Shown here piece after piece: positions 8,546-17,319 of a stretch of DNA of 64,000 bases. A model generated the notes under the pieces. It had not been told where the DNA came from. It saw nothing but the letters and a program-made list of their open reading frames with translations, and searched no databases. This stretch comes from DASUAS01 sp963809795. GTDB taxonomy: Bacteria; Actinomycetota; Acidimicrobiia; IMCC26256; DASPTH01. How positions within the stretch are numbered: position 1 is the first letter of the stretch; every line of letters starts with the position of its first letter. The translations under genes and the position numbers were made by a program. The DNA lies in the NCBI GenBank assembly GCA_963809795.1, contig CAWELN010000009.1, forward strand, positions 503,938-567,937, given 5' to 3'.

Positions 8546-9063
8546 CCGCGGGTCGCGCGACGACCACCCGCCGGGGGTCGCGACCACCGTTCGAGCAGGT
8601 CGTCGAGGAGCACGGCCCGACGGTGATGCGGGTGTGCCGGGCGATCCTCGACCCCGCCGACGCCGAGGACGCGTGGATCGACACGTTCGTCTCGGCGATG
8701 CGCGCCTACCCCGAGCTGCGAGCCGACAGCAACGTGCGCGGCTGGCTGGTCACGATCGCCCACAATCGCGCCGTCGACGTCCTCAGGGCCGCGCGCCGGC
8801 GGCCGGTCCCGACCGATCGCGTGCCCGACGAGCGCCCGACCACGCCCCACGCCATCGACGCCGCCGACGGACACGACGCGCTGCGGGCAGCACTCGACGC
8901 GCTCGCGCCGAAGCAACGCACCGCGGTCGTCTACCGCCACCTCGGCGAGCTCCCGTATCCGGAGATCGCCCGGGCGATGGGCACCAGCGAGACGGCCGCC
9001 CGCCGCAACGTGTCCGACGGCATCGCCAAGCTCCGCACCCGCCTCCGGGAGGACCGACCATGA
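8542..9063 (+). CDS. Sigma-70 family (ECF-like) sigma factor in the repair operon
   Basis: A 173-residue small sigma factor. Region 2 spans about residues 15-85 (FEQVVEEHGPTVMRVCRAIL, then VRGWLVTIAHNRAVDVLR). Region 4 spans about 115-165 (LAPKQRTAVVYRHLGELPYP, then EIARAMGTSETAARRNVSDG). The ATG overlaps the alkB stop (ATGA) and its own stop overlaps ogt. No anti-sigma gene is adjacent, so control may be by expression level or by the repair proteins themselves. It probably drives this operon or a wider alkylation regulon (inference). Confidence 0.88.
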   Translation: MTAGRATTTRRGSRPPFEQVVEEHGPTVMRVCRAILDPADAEDAWIDTFVSAMRAYPELRADSNVRGWLVTIAHNRAVDVLRAARRRPVPTDRVPDERPTTPHAIDAADGHDALRAALDALAPKQRTAVVYRHLGELPYPEIARAMGTSETAARRNVSDGIAKLRTRLREDRP

Positions 9064-9674
9064 CCGAGCGCCTCGACGACGTGGACCTCGCGGTGCTGCT
9101 CGACGGCTCGTCCGCGCCGATCCCGTCGTCGTTGCACGAGCGATTCGTCACGCGCGCCGACGACGAGAACCTGATCGACGTCGCCTACACCACCGTCGAC
9201 ACGCGCATCGGGCCGCTCCTGCTCGCCGCGTCCCCACTCGGTCTGCTGCGGGTGGCGTTCGCACTGGAGGGGTTCGACGCCGTGGTCGCCGAGCTGGCCG
9301 ACTCGGTGAGCCCGCGCGTCCTGCACGCGCCGCGCCGGCTCGACGCCGCGGCCCGGCAGGTCGACGGCTACCTGAACGGGACCGTGGTGGCGTTCGATCT
9401 CCCGCTCGATCTCCGGCTCGCGCACGGCTTCCGCCGCGACGTGCTCCAGCACCTGCGCACCATCCCGTACGGGCGCACGGAGAGCTACACCGTGGCGGCG
9501 CGCGGCGCGGGCCGGCCGGCCGCCGTCCGCGCCGCCGCGAGCGCGTGCTCGCACAACCCGATCCCGCTGGTGATCCCGTGCCACCGCGTCGTGCGCAACG
9601 ACGGCTCGGTCGGCCAGTACCGCGGCGGCGCCTCGCTCAAGCGCGACCTGCTGCAGATGGAGTCCGCCGCGTGA
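9060..9674 (+). CDS. ogt: Methylated-DNA--protein-cysteine methyltransferase
   Basis: A 204-residue O6-alkylguanine-DNA alkyltransferase. The acceptor-cysteine motif IPCHRVV is present, preceded by the helix-turn-helix and arginine-finger region (YTVAARGAGRPAAVRAAASA) and followed by the YRGGASLKRDLL tail. It transfers the alkyl group from guanine O6 to its own Cys. About 30 extra N-terminal residues precede the usual start of the fold. The ATG overlaps the sigma-factor stop, and the next gene starts inside its stop (GTGA). Confidence 0.94.
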   Translation: MTERLDDVDLAVLLDGSSAPIPSSLHERFVTRADDENLIDVAYTTVDTRIGPLLLAASPLGLLRVAFALEGFDAVVAELADSVSPRVLHAPRRLDAAARQVDGYLNGTVVAFDLPLDLRLAHGFRRDVLQHLRTIPYGRTESYTVAARGAGRPAAVRAAASACSHNPIPLVIPCHRVVRNDGSVGQYRGGASLKRDLLQMESAA

Positions 9675-10387
9675 GCACCGCGAGCTGGCGCCGGCGCGTC
9701 GACGCGCTCGACTGGAAGGGCATCGGCGACGAGCTCGACGAGATCGGTTGCGCGCCGACCGGACCGGTGCTCACCGGCGACGAGTGCGTGGCACTGGTGG
9801 ACCTCTACGACGACGACGCCCGCTTCCGGTCCACGGTCGACATGGCCCGACATCGGTTCGGCCGCGGCGAGTACCGCTACTTCGACCGTCCGCTTCCCCC
9901 GGAGGTCGCGGCGTTGCGCGCCGCCTGCTGGCCACACCTGCTCGATGTCGCCCGCACCTGGTACGAGCGCCTGGGCCGCCCGGCCCCGTGGCCCGACGAC
10001 CTCGCCGACTGGCTCGACGCGTGCCACCGGAACGGGCAGGACCGACCGACGCCGCTCCTGCTCCGGTACGGGCCCGGCGACTGGAACGCCCTGCACCGCG
10101 ATCTCTACGGCGACCTGGTCTTCCCGCTGCAGGTCGTCGTCGGGCTCGACGAACCCGGCGACGACTTCACTGGAGGCGAGTTCGTCGTGGTCGAGCAACG
10201 ACCGCGTGCCCAATCGCGGGCCACGGCCACCACCATCCCGCGCGGGCACGCCGTGGTCTTCACGACGCGCGACCGACCGGTGCGTTCGGCGCGGGGGTGG
10301 TCGGCCGCATCGATGCGCCACGGGCTCAGCACGGTGAGGTCGGGGCGTCGCCACGCGCTCGGGCTCGTCTTCCACGATGCCGCCTGA
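9671..10387 (+). CDS. 2OG-Fe(II) oxygenase of the Oxygenase-NA type (PF09859-like)
   Basis: A 238-residue protein resembling the Oxygenase-NA family, a group named for predicted oxidative repair of alkylated nucleic acid. Seen: the HxD iron motif in ALHRDLYGDLVFPLQ (about residue 145), FTGGEFVVVEQRPRAQSR, and the distal His in MRHGLSTVRSGRRHALGL. The start is GTG, overlapping the ogt stop. It is the second 2OG oxygenase in the same operon, suggesting a different lesion or substrate class from AlkB. Confidence 0.82.
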   Translation: MSTASWRRRVDALDWKGIGDELDEIGCAPTGPVLTGDECVALVDLYDDDARFRSTVDMARHRFGRGEYRYFDRPLPPEVAALRAACWPHLLDVARTWYERLGRPAPWPDDLADWLDACHRNGQDRPTPLLLRYGPGDWNALHRDLYGDLVFPLQVVVGLDEPGDDFTGGEFVVVEQRPRAQSRATATTIPRGHAVVFTTRDRPVRSARGWSAASMRHGLSTVRSGRRHALGLVFHDAA

Positions 10388-11030
10388 ACCGCACCCGCGA
10401 CAGAACCGGGTCGATCCGTGGGGCGACCTCCACGCGGTGACCGCGCGGGGCCTCTTCACCGGCAACCGCGGGTGCCTGGTCGACGGGAGCGGGGCGCTCG
10501 CCCGCCACCACCGCGGCGACCTCTGGATCACGTGCGTCACCGCGTTCCGCGATCGGCGACAACCGCTCGCCGACCCGCACCGCTGGACGCCGCTGTTCTT
10601 CCTCGACGACGCGGTCGCGCTGGCCGCCGGACACCGGCCCTGCGCCACGTGCCGACCGGCCGCCTACCGGTCGTACCAGGAGGCGCTCGGCGGCGCGCTC
10701 GACCTCGACGCACCCCTCCCGGCGACCGAGGTGAACCGCCGTCTGGGCCGCGAGCGACTGCACCGCGGCACCGGCCTCGAACGGGCGCGGGATCGTCGCG
10801 TGTGGTCCGCTCCCTTCTCCGACCTGCCCGACGGCACCGTCGTCGTCGCCGCCACCGGCGAGCCCCGGCTGGTCCTCGGCGACCGGACCCTCGCGTTCGC
10901 TCACCCCGGCTGGACCGCACCACGGACGCGACCCGTCCACGGGGTGGCCCGGATCCTCACGCCGCCGACCTCCGTGGCCGCGCTGCGCACCGGGTTCGAG
11001 CCCGTGCTCCACGCCACCGCGACCTGCTGA
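10377..11030 (+). CDS. Uncharacterised protein with Ada-like metal-binding motif, last gene of repair operon
   Basis: A 217-residue protein that I do not recognise as a characterised enzyme. Around residues 84-98 it carries GHRPCATCRPAAYRS, resembling the GFRPCxRC core of the Ada N-terminal zinc domain that accepts methyl groups from phosphotriesters. The usual four-cysteine set is not obvious. Earlier HHRGDLWITCVTAF and later VVVAATGEPRLVLG look like beta-rich segments. Its start overlaps the preceding gene by 11 bases, so it belongs to the repair operon. A phosphotriester or alkyl sensor that works with the sigma factor is a reasonable hypothesis. Confidence 0.6.
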   Translation: MPPEPHPRQNRVDPWGDLHAVTARGLFTGNRGCLVDGSGALARHHRGDLWITCVTAFRDRRQPLADPHRWTPLFFLDDAVALAAGHRPCATCRPAAYRSYQEALGGALDLDAPLPATEVNRRLGRERLHRGTGLERARDRRVWSAPFSDLPDGTVVVAATGEPRLVLGDRTLAFAHPGWTAPRTRPVHGVARILTPPTSVAALRTGFEPVLHATATC

Positions 11031-11046
11031 GCGGGAGGGGAGCGCG

Positions 11047-11304
11047 CTACTCCGACTCGGGTTGGTGCGGGTCGTCGAGCGTCAGGCCGAGCTCGTCGAG
11101 CTCGGTCTGGTCGAGCTCGAGCTCGTCGTCCTGCTCCAGCTCGTCGGCGTCGCGCGCGTTCTCCGCCAGGTTGTCGGGGTCCTGCTGGTAGTGACGGGTC
11201 TCGTCGAGCACGGGCTCGTCGTCGTCGACGAGGGCTTCGACGTCGGCACCCAACTCGAGGTCGGGGTCCCCGTTGTCGCCCTCGGCTCTCCGGTCGGCCA
11301 CCAT
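11047..11304 (-). CDS. Small highly acidic protein
   Basis: About 85 residues from ATG 11304 (an upstream GTG would give 97). Roughly a third of residues are Asp or Glu, with no hydrophobic core, no Cys and no membrane segment (for example DADELEQDDELELDQTELDE). This looks like an intrinsically disordered acidic protein. Convergent with the repair operon, 17 bases away. Function unknown; moderately confident that it is a real gene because the frame is intact and codon bias is normal. Confidence 0.5.
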   Translation of the reverse strand: MVADRRAEGDNGDPDLELGADVEALVDDDEPVLDETRHYQQDPDNLAENARDADELEQDDELELDQTELDELGLTLDDPHQPESE

Positions 11305-11378
11305 CCCCTCAGCGTACGGGCTCGGCCCGCTCGCGCACACCGATCACCGGACCCACGGGAACGTCGCCGTCCGTACCC

Positions 11379-12059
11379 TCATCGGGGACCCGATTCTCCC
11401 GCGCCCGCACGGGCGGAGAAAGAAGTGGTGAACCAGTCGCCCGCGAGGTGCGCGACCTCCTCGAGCGCGCCCGGTTCCTCGAAGAGGTGGGTGGCGCCGG
11501 GCACGACGACGAGTTGGTGCCGGCAGCGCAATCGCGCCGCCGCGGCCTCGTTCAGCTCCCCCACCTGGCGGTCGCGCTCGCCGACGATCAGCAACGTCGG
11601 CGCCTGCACCGACTCGAGCGCGTCCCCCGCGAGGTCGGGACGGCCCCCGCGCGAGACCACCGCCGCAATCGGCGCCGGGTCGCGGGCCGCGGCGACCAGC
11701 GCCGCCGCCGCCCCGGTGCTCGCACCGAACAGCCCGACGGGGAGTGCCCGGGTCTCGGGGTCGTCGACGACGGCGGTGACCGTGAGCCCGACGCGCTCCG
11801 CCAGCAGGTCGATGTCGAACCGCAGGTGTCCGCGGTCGCGGTCGGCCAGCTCCTCGGCCTCGGTCAGGAGGTCGAACAACAGGGTGCCGAGGCCCCGACC
11901 TCGCAGGTACGCCGCGACCTCCTGGTTCCGGCGGCTCCGGCGGCTGCTCCCGCTCCCGTGCGCGAACACCACCACACCCCCGGCGCCGTCGGGCACCAGC
12001 AGGTCGCCGTGGATCGCGCCGGTCGGGCCTACCCGCAGCTCCAGCTCGCGTTCGCGCAT
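11379..12059 (-). CDS. Alpha/beta-hydrolase (dienelactone-hydrolase-like)
   Basis: A 226-residue hydrolase. VVVFAHGSGSSRRSRRN forms the oxyanion region, LPVGLFGASTGAAAAL the nucleophile elbow (GxSxG), VQAPTLLIVGERD the acid loop and GATHLFEEPGALEEVA the catalytic His. Proteins of this shape occur in actinobacteria alone or fused to phosphoribosyltransferases. The start was chosen at ATG 12059 after a GGGGGC site; an upstream start would add 17 unconserved residues. Substrate unknown. Confidence 0.85.
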   Translation of the reverse strand: MRERELELRVGPTGAIHGDLLVPDGAGGVVVFAHGSGSSRRSRRNQEVAAYLRGRGLGTLLFDLLTEAEELADRDRGHLRFDIDLLAERVGLTVTAVVDDPETRALPVGLFGASTGAAAALVAAARDPAPIAAVVSRGGRPDLAGDALESVQAPTLLIVGERDRQVGELNEAAAARLRCRHQLVVVPGATHLFEEPGALEEVAHLAGDWFTTSFSARAGAGESGPR

Positions 12060-12294
12060 CGTCGCCCCCGATGGTTTCGGCCGGCCGGTCGACACCGCGC
12101 CTGTACCCACCTGCTTCGCTCGCCGACCTCCCTCCCGACCGCCACCGCCGATTCCTCGTCACGCGATGCGTCCGCGTCCGGCTCACCGGGTACGCGCACA
12201 CCATCCGCCGGTGCCCGACCTGCGGCGCGTCGCCGAGTTCCGGAACCCGCGCCGCAGCGCATCGTCGACCAGCCGACCGAAGGGGGAGACGCCC

Positions 12295-12648
12295 ATGGCC
12301 ACCGCCAAGCAGAGGGCCGCCCGCCGCAGCCAGGCCCTGAGCGCGGCCGAGCAGAACGACCTGCCCGCATCGCAGTTCGCGTTCCCGAAGGAGCGCAAGG
12401 AACCGCTCACCGACGCCCGCCACGTCCGCAACGCGGTCGCCCGCTTCGACCAGGTCGAGGGGGTCAGCAACACCGAGCGCGACCGGGCGTGGAAGCGCAT
12501 CCAGGCGGCCGCCAAGCGGTTCGGGGTGACGATCGAGGCCACGAGCTGGCGCGAGCTCGTCGACGACGGGAAGGACCGGGACGAGAAGGGCGGGGACGAG
12601 AAGGGCCGGGACGGGAAGGGCCGCGGCGGGAAGACCAAGAAGCGGTGA
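12295..12648 (+). CDS. Small basic DUF6582-like protein with Lys/Asp/Gly tail
   Basis: A 117-residue protein. The core KEPLTDARHVRNAVARFDQV followed by ERDRAWKRIQAAAKRFGV matches a small family (DUF6582-like) common in actinobacteria and phages. After SWRELVDDG comes a low-complexity tail of repeated charged units (DEKGGDEKGRDGKGRGGK) encoded by imperfect 15-base repeats, which probably expands and contracts. A strong AGGGGGAG site precedes the ATG. Function unknown; nucleic-acid association is possible from the basic tail. Confidence 0.8.
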   Translation: MATAKQRAARRSQALSAAEQNDLPASQFAFPKERKEPLTDARHVRNAVARFDQVEGVSNTERDRAWKRIQAAAKRFGVTIEATSWRELVDDGKDRDEKGGDEKGRDGKGRGGKTKKR

Positions 12649-12667
12649 GCCCGGCCGAGTGGCGCGG

Positions 12668-13270
12668 TCAGACGCCGTGGCGGACCCACTCCTGGATGCC
12701 GGTGGCGACGAGCTGGGTCGCGATCGCCGCCAGGAGCAGGCCGACGATGCGCGCGAGCAGGGCGACGCCGTTCTCGGTGAGGACCCGGGCGATGACGCCG
12801 GCGAAGCGCAGGACCACGTAGACGACGACGAACACGCTGACCAGCGCGCCGACCACGATGAGCACACCGCGCCAATCGGCCGCATCACGGATGTACACCA
12901 TGGTCGCCGCGATCGCACCGGGCCCGGCGAGCAGCGGCGTGCCCAACGGGACGAACGCGACGTTGGCGCCACTCGTGAGCTGCGCGTCGGCCGGACGCAA
13001 GGGCTGTTGCAGCAGCTCGAGTGCCACGAGCACGAGGAGCAGACCACCCGACACCTGCAGGGCCTGCACGGAGATGCCGAGCAACCGCAGGAGCACGCCG
13101 CCGAACGCCGCGAACGCGAGGATGACCGCGGCCGCGGTCAAGGCCGCCTGCAACGCCGCTCGGCGGCGCGCCTCCTCACCGTCCCGGTCCGTCACCGCGA
13201 GGAAGATCGGCACGTTGCCCACCGGGTCCATGATCACCAGCAGGGTCACGAAGACCTGGGCGAACACCAT
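12668..13270 (-). CDS. MarC-family integral membrane protein
   Basis: A 200-residue membrane protein with six predicted hydrophobic segments. Family signatures are MDPVGNVPIFLAVT near the N-terminus and PLGTPLLAGPGAIAATMVY in the middle. Despite the family name, MarC is not established as a drug efflux pump and its role is unknown. The ATG at 13270 begins just before the first membrane segment. It is divergent from the NuoF-like gene, with 57 bases between starts. Confidence 0.9.
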   Translation of the reverse strand: MVFAQVFVTLLVIMDPVGNVPIFLAVTDRDGEEARRRAALQAALTAAAVILAFAAFGGVLLRLLGISVQALQVSGGLLLVLVALELLQQPLRPADAQLTSGANVAFVPLGTPLLAGPGAIAATMVYIRDAADWRGVLIVVGALVSVFVVVYVVLRFAGVIARVLTENGVALLARIVGLLLAAIATQLVATGIQEWVRHGV

Positions 13271-13327
13271 CGTCTCGGTGGTACCCGCGGCGGCCACCGG
13301 CGACGCTCCGTACGTCGAGGGTGCATC

Positions 13328-14725
13328 ATGGCGCGCGTGACCGATCGCTACCTGCTGCCCGAACGCGCCGTCGGTTCGATCGACGAGTACCTCGCCACCG
13401 ACATCGGCGGGCTCGGCCTGCAGCGCGCCATCGACCTCGGCCCCGACGCGACCATCGCGCTGGTGAGCCGGGCCGGGCTCCGGGGCCGCGGCGGTGCCGG
13501 CTTTCCCACCGGCACCAAGTGGACGAGCGTCCGCTCCCAGCCGGCGTCGCGCCGCTACGCGGTCTGCAACGGTGCCGAGGGCGAGCCGGGGACGTTCAAG
13601 GACCGCGCCCTGCTGCGCGCCAACCCGTACCAGGTCGTCGAAGGGCTGCTCATCGCCGCGTTCGTGGTCGACGCCGAGAGCGCGTTCCTCGCGCTCAAGG
13701 AGAGCTTCGAGGAGGAGCGGGAGCTCGTCACGCGTGCCATCGTCGAGATGCAGGACGCGGGCATCTGCCGCGACTGCGAGCTCGTCGTCGTCGCCGGTCC
13801 CGAGGAGTACCTCTACGGCGAGGAGAAGGCACTCCTCGAGGTGATCGAGGGCAACCCGCCGTACCCGCGTGTCCTCCCGCCATACCAGCACGGACTGTTC
13901 GCGACCACACCGCAGCTGGGGTGGAGCGCGGTCGCACCGGCGGATGGCGCCGGCCCCGGCGGCGACGGCTCGAATCCCACCCTCGTCAACAACGTCGAGA
14001 CCCTCGCCAATGTCCCGCACATCCTCGTGCGCGGGGTCGACTGGTTCCGTGGTCACGGCACCGAGCAGACACCGGGCAACGTGGTGTGCACCGTGGTGGG
14101 CGACGTCGAGCACGCGGGCGTCGACGAGGTCGAGCCGGGCACCAGCCTCCGCGAGGTCATCGCCACCGTCGGCGGCGGGCCGCGACCCGGCCGCACCATC
14201 AAGGCCGTGTTCCCCGGCGTCACCAATCCGGTGATCCGCGACCGGGCGCTCGATGTCGCGCTGTCGTACGAGGGCGTCGAATCGGTGGGCAGCGGCATGG
14301 GCGCGTGCGGCTTCATCGTGTACGACGACACGACCTGCATGGTCGAGGTCGCCGCGTTGTTCTCGCAGTTCCTGTTCGTCGAGTCCTGCGGCCAGTGCCC
14401 GCCGTGCAAGCTCGGGTCGGGCGAGATCACCCAAGGCCTCGACGACCTGCAGAGCGGCATCGCGACCGAGCGCACGGTCGAGGAGATCTGGGAGTGGCTG
14501 GGCAAGGTCACCGACGGCAGCCGGTGCTTCCTGGCGACGGAGGAGGCGCAGGTCGTCGGCAGCATCATCGAGCAGTTCCCCGCCGAGGTCGAGGAGCACG
14601 TCGTCGCGGACGGTTGCCCCCGACGCCGCCACCTGGTCATCCCGAAGCTCGTCGACGTGCGCGACGGCACCGCCGTCTACGACGAGCGTCAAGCGCGCAA
14701 GGCGCCCGACTGGACGTACACCTGA
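13328..14725 (+). CDS. Stand-alone NuoF-like NADH-binding flavoprotein
   Basis: A 465-residue homolog of the 51-kDa NADH dehydrogenase subunit. Seen: the NADH/FMN motifs GLRGRGGAGFPTGTKW and NGAEGEPGTFKDR, the SLBB-type middle region, and the [4Fe-4S] motif ESCGQCPPCKLGS with the fourth ligand Cys in GSRCFL. No NuoE, NuoG or hydrogenase/formate dehydrogenase gene lies next to it, so it is not part of a local complex-I operon. It ends with an unusual tail, ERQARKAPDWTYT. It probably feeds electrons from NADH to an unlinked partner, or acts as a small NADH oxidoreductase. Confidence 0.85.
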   Translation: MARVTDRYLLPERAVGSIDEYLATDIGGLGLQRAIDLGPDATIALVSRAGLRGRGGAGFPTGTKWTSVRSQPASRRYAVCNGAEGEPGTFKDRALLRANPYQVVEGLLIAAFVVDAESAFLALKESFEEERELVTRAIVEMQDAGICRDCELVVVAGPEEYLYGEEKALLEVIEGNPPYPRVLPPYQHGLFATTPQLGWSAVAPADGAGPGGDGSNPTLVNNVETLANVPHILVRGVDWFRGHGTEQTPGNVVCTVVGDVEHAGVDEVEPGTSLREVIATVGGGPRPGRTIKAVFPGVTNPVIRDRALDVALSYEGVESVGSGMGACGFIVYDDTTCMVEVAALFSQFLFVESCGQCPPCKLGSGEITQGLDDLQSGIATERTVEEIWEWLGKVTDGSRCFLATEEAQVVGSIIEQFPAEVEEHVVADGCPRRRHLVIPKLVDVRDGTAVYDERQARKAPDWTYT

Positions 14726-14739
14726 CGTCGTCGTCCTCT

Positions 14740-15874
14740 TCACGCGGCCGTCGGTCCGGCGCGTGGTGGTGGGAGGCCGAGCTGTTCGCGTTGTTCGGGG
14801 CTGAGGTCGTCGAGGTGGACCTGCGGAGATCCGTCGGGCAGGTTGGGGTTGCCGACCAGGGCCTAGGGCCCGTGGGGGATGAGGGGGGGTGGAGGTGGTG
14901 GCGATGGCGATCAGGTTCGGAGATGTCGTCGGTGCCGCCCCAGGACCGTGGTCGAAGGTGATGGATCTGGAGGCCGCAGGTGACGTCGCAGGTCGGTGAA
15001 CGGCAGTGCGTCGCGCAGCAGCACCGCCCGCACGATCTTCGGGGAGGTGCCGGGGTGCGCTTGCCGATGAAGATCGGGGACGCCGTCGTCGTCGACCAGC
15101 ACCGGCTCGATGGTCGCGTTGGCGCGCAGTTGCTCCAGCAGGGAGTCGGCGATCGGGATCCCGGCGATCTCCGCCGGGCCATGACAACGGGACACAGGGA
15201 CCTGCAGCACCGGCCGCGGTGCCATCGTCGGTCCTTCGTCCTTGACCTCAGGCTGGTCACACAGTAGACCAGCGCGTCGGCGGCGCGATGCTCGAAGCTG
15301 TCCCAGCGCTGCCCCTTGGCCGGCTTCATCTGCTCGGTCAGCTGCTGGATCGTCGCCTCGAACGTGGCGCCCATCACGTCGGGCAACTGCCCATGCAGCT
15401 GCAGCATCCCTGTGTCCGGTGTCCACCACATCCGCACCGACCGCGCCTCGTAGCGCTGCCGCGAGTCCTGCGTCGGTCGGCTTCGACGCGTTGCGCGCCA
15501 GCCGCGCCAGCTCGACCGGCGCCACGTTCGGTGCCCGCCGCGCCCACTCCGCATCGGAGTCCTCGTCGGCCAGCTTGGTGACCGCGCTCAACTGCTCGGC
15601 GCTCAGCGCCCCCTCGTACGCGGCCGCGGCGATCTCGGGCAACGACTCCAACCGTCGCGCGCCGTCTCGACCGTGTCCCGCGCCGTCCGCGTCGACTCGC
15701 CATGATCACCCAGCGTCGGATCGATCCGCCCCCGCTCGTCGAGCATCCGCAACGACGCGAGATCCTCCGCGTACAACCGGCGTTGCACACGCGAGCAACT
15801 CGTCGTGCCGCGGCACGCAACCGCTCCGTCGGCCAGCACCGCAGCTCGTCGAGATGATCGGCGATCTCGAACAT
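14740..15874 (-). pseudogene. DUF222-HNH endonuclease gene broken by several frameshifts
   Basis: Read across three frames, the minus strand encodes a typical actinobacterial DUF222-HNH protein: MFEIADHLDELRCW at the start, RRLYAEDLASLRMLDERGRI, then ESLPEIAAAAYEGALSAEQ, then RYEARSVRMWWTPDTG, then VPVSRCHGPAEIAG, then the HNH core CGLQIHHLRPRSWGGTDDIS, and the end DLSPEQREQLGLPPP before the TGA at 14740. At least four frame changes are needed. This gene family is multicopy in actinobacteria and often decays. Because other genes here have likely sequencing indels, part of the damage could be artefactual. Confidence 0.8.
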
Positions 15875-15935
15875 GCACCGATCAAACCATGGGGGTACGA
15901 CACTTATCGGCCGTGTCGCGCCTCGATGTCCAGAA

Positions 15936-16929
15936 TCAGTGGCTCGTGGTCGAGCCGCCCGCGGCGACCACGAGCAGCGTCTTGCCGATGGTGTCGCGAC
16001 GTTCGATGGCGGCGTGCGCGGCGGCGGCGTCGGCGAGCGGGAACCGTTGACCGATGACCGGGCGCAGTCGACCGGCGGCGGCATCGTCGAGCACCCCACG
16101 CGTCACCCGAGCGACGTCGGCCGGCGTGGGTGGACCCAGGTGGACGACGCGCACGTGCCGCCGGGTCGCGTCCCCGTCGCGGAGCTGCGCGAACTCACCA
16201 CTGGCCATGCCGAACGGCACGAAGCGCCCGCCGTCGCGCACCAGCGCGAACGCGGCGCGCCCGATCGCGCCGCCCACGCCGTCGAACGCGACGTCGACGC
16301 CATCGGAGAGCTCGGCCCGGACCCGCTCGGGCCACTCCGGGTCGCGGTAGTCGACGGTCGCGTCCGCGCCGAGCTCGCGGGCCAGCGCCAGCTTGCGGGC
16401 GCCGCCTGCCGCGCCCACCACGCGCGCACCCCGACGACCGGCGAGTTGCACCAGGAGCGTCCCGACGCCGCCACCGGCGGCCTCGACCAGCACGGTCTCG
16501 CCGTCGGCGACGGCGGCGGCCTCGACGAGCAGCGCCGCGGTGCGGCCGTCCGCCAGCAGCGCCACCGCCTCGGCCATGCCCAGGTCGTCGGGCACCCGGA
16601 GCACGCCACCCGCGTCGACGGCGACCTGCTCGGCGTACCCGCCCGACTCCGCCCGTGCTGGTGACGACCCGGGCGCCGAGGAGCGAGCGATCGGTGCCGT
16701 CGCCGACCGCGACCACGACGCCACCGACCCCGTTGCCGGGGATCGTCGGCAGGGCCGGCGTCATCGCGGGATTGGGCGGGTTCCCGGCCCGGACCTGCGT
16801 CTCCACGAACGTCACGTTGGCGAGCTCGACGTCGATCAGGACCTGGCCCGCGCCGACGGTCGGTGCCGGCACCTCGGTCGGGACGAGGACGTCCGGGGGG
16901 CCGAAGGCCTCGAGGACGACGGCCCGCAC
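15936..16929 (-). CDS. Quinone oxidoreductase-like Zn-independent MDR (one frameshift)
   Basis: A 330-residue NADPH:quinone reductase-like enzyme once a single base is removed near 16643. The first part (MRAVVLEAFGPPDVLVPTEV to ARVVTSTGG) and the second part (GGYAEQVAVD onwards) lie in different frames. The nucleotide motif is AAGGGVGTLLVQLAG and no zinc cysteines are present. Expected to reduce quinones or enones one- or two-electron-wise with NADPH. It follows the luciferase-domain gene by one base and both lie behind a SoxR operator, so it is probably a SoxR target that detoxifies redox-cycling quinones. Confidence 0.85.
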
Positions 16930-16930
16930 G

Positions 16931-17278
16931 TCAGGCCGCGGACGCCGGGACGCCGTGCCGCGCCACGATCCGCTCGTAGTTCAGCCGCAGCAGGACGACC
17001 ACGTCGCGGACGTCGGCGTCGTCGTCGATCCGGCGCGCCGCGGGACCGGTCTTGCCCGGGAACACCGGGTGGGACGTGATCCGATCCTGCTCGTGCAGCT
17101 CGCGCCAGACCGCGGGCGGAAAGCTGAAGTGCGCGGCGTGCTCGCCGTGGAGGTGGCCGAGCTCGCGTGGACCGACCTTGAACGCGAGCTCGCCGGCCTC
17201 ACTGCGGTCGACTTCGACTCCCGGCCATGCGGCCACCTGAGCGGCGATCTGCTCGCTGAACGTCTGTTCCGAACCCAT
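16931..17278 (-). CDS. Luciferase-domain (DUF5519-like) small protein, SoxR-controlled
   Basis: A 115-residue protein resembling the small 'luciferase' domain family (PF17648-like), defined by GHLHGEHAAHFSFPP, then HPVFPGKTGPAARR, then a terminal LLRLNYER. The biochemical role is unknown and it is not a light-emitting luciferase. It is the first gene behind the SoxR promoter on the minus strand and is followed by the quinone reductase with a one-base gap, so the two probably act together in the response to redox-active compounds. Confidence 0.75.
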   Translation of the reverse strand: MGSEQTFSEQIAAQVAAWPGVEVDRSEAGELAFKVGPRELGHLHGEHAAHFSFPPAVWRELHEQDRITSHPVFPGKTGPAARRIDDDADVRDVVVLLRLNYERIVARHGVPASAA

Positions 17279-17319
17279 CGGATTGGCTCCTCTCGTGTCG
17301 CGGCTACCGTCCGTAGCTC

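Noticed and set aside
9485..10648. Minus-strand frame of nearly 390 codons
   Set aside because: Antisense shadow of the ogt and Oxygenase-NA genes, with no conserved motif and abnormal composition.
12560..12645. Repeat array in the tail of the DUF6582-like gene as a CRISPR or VNTR element
   Set aside because: The repeats are in frame, encode a Lys/Asp/Gly low-complexity tail, and have no spacers.
13271..15187. Long minus-strand open frame continuing upstream of MarC
   Set aside because: Antisense of the NuoF-like gene, which has clear cofactor motifs. The MarC start at 13270 matches the family N-terminus.
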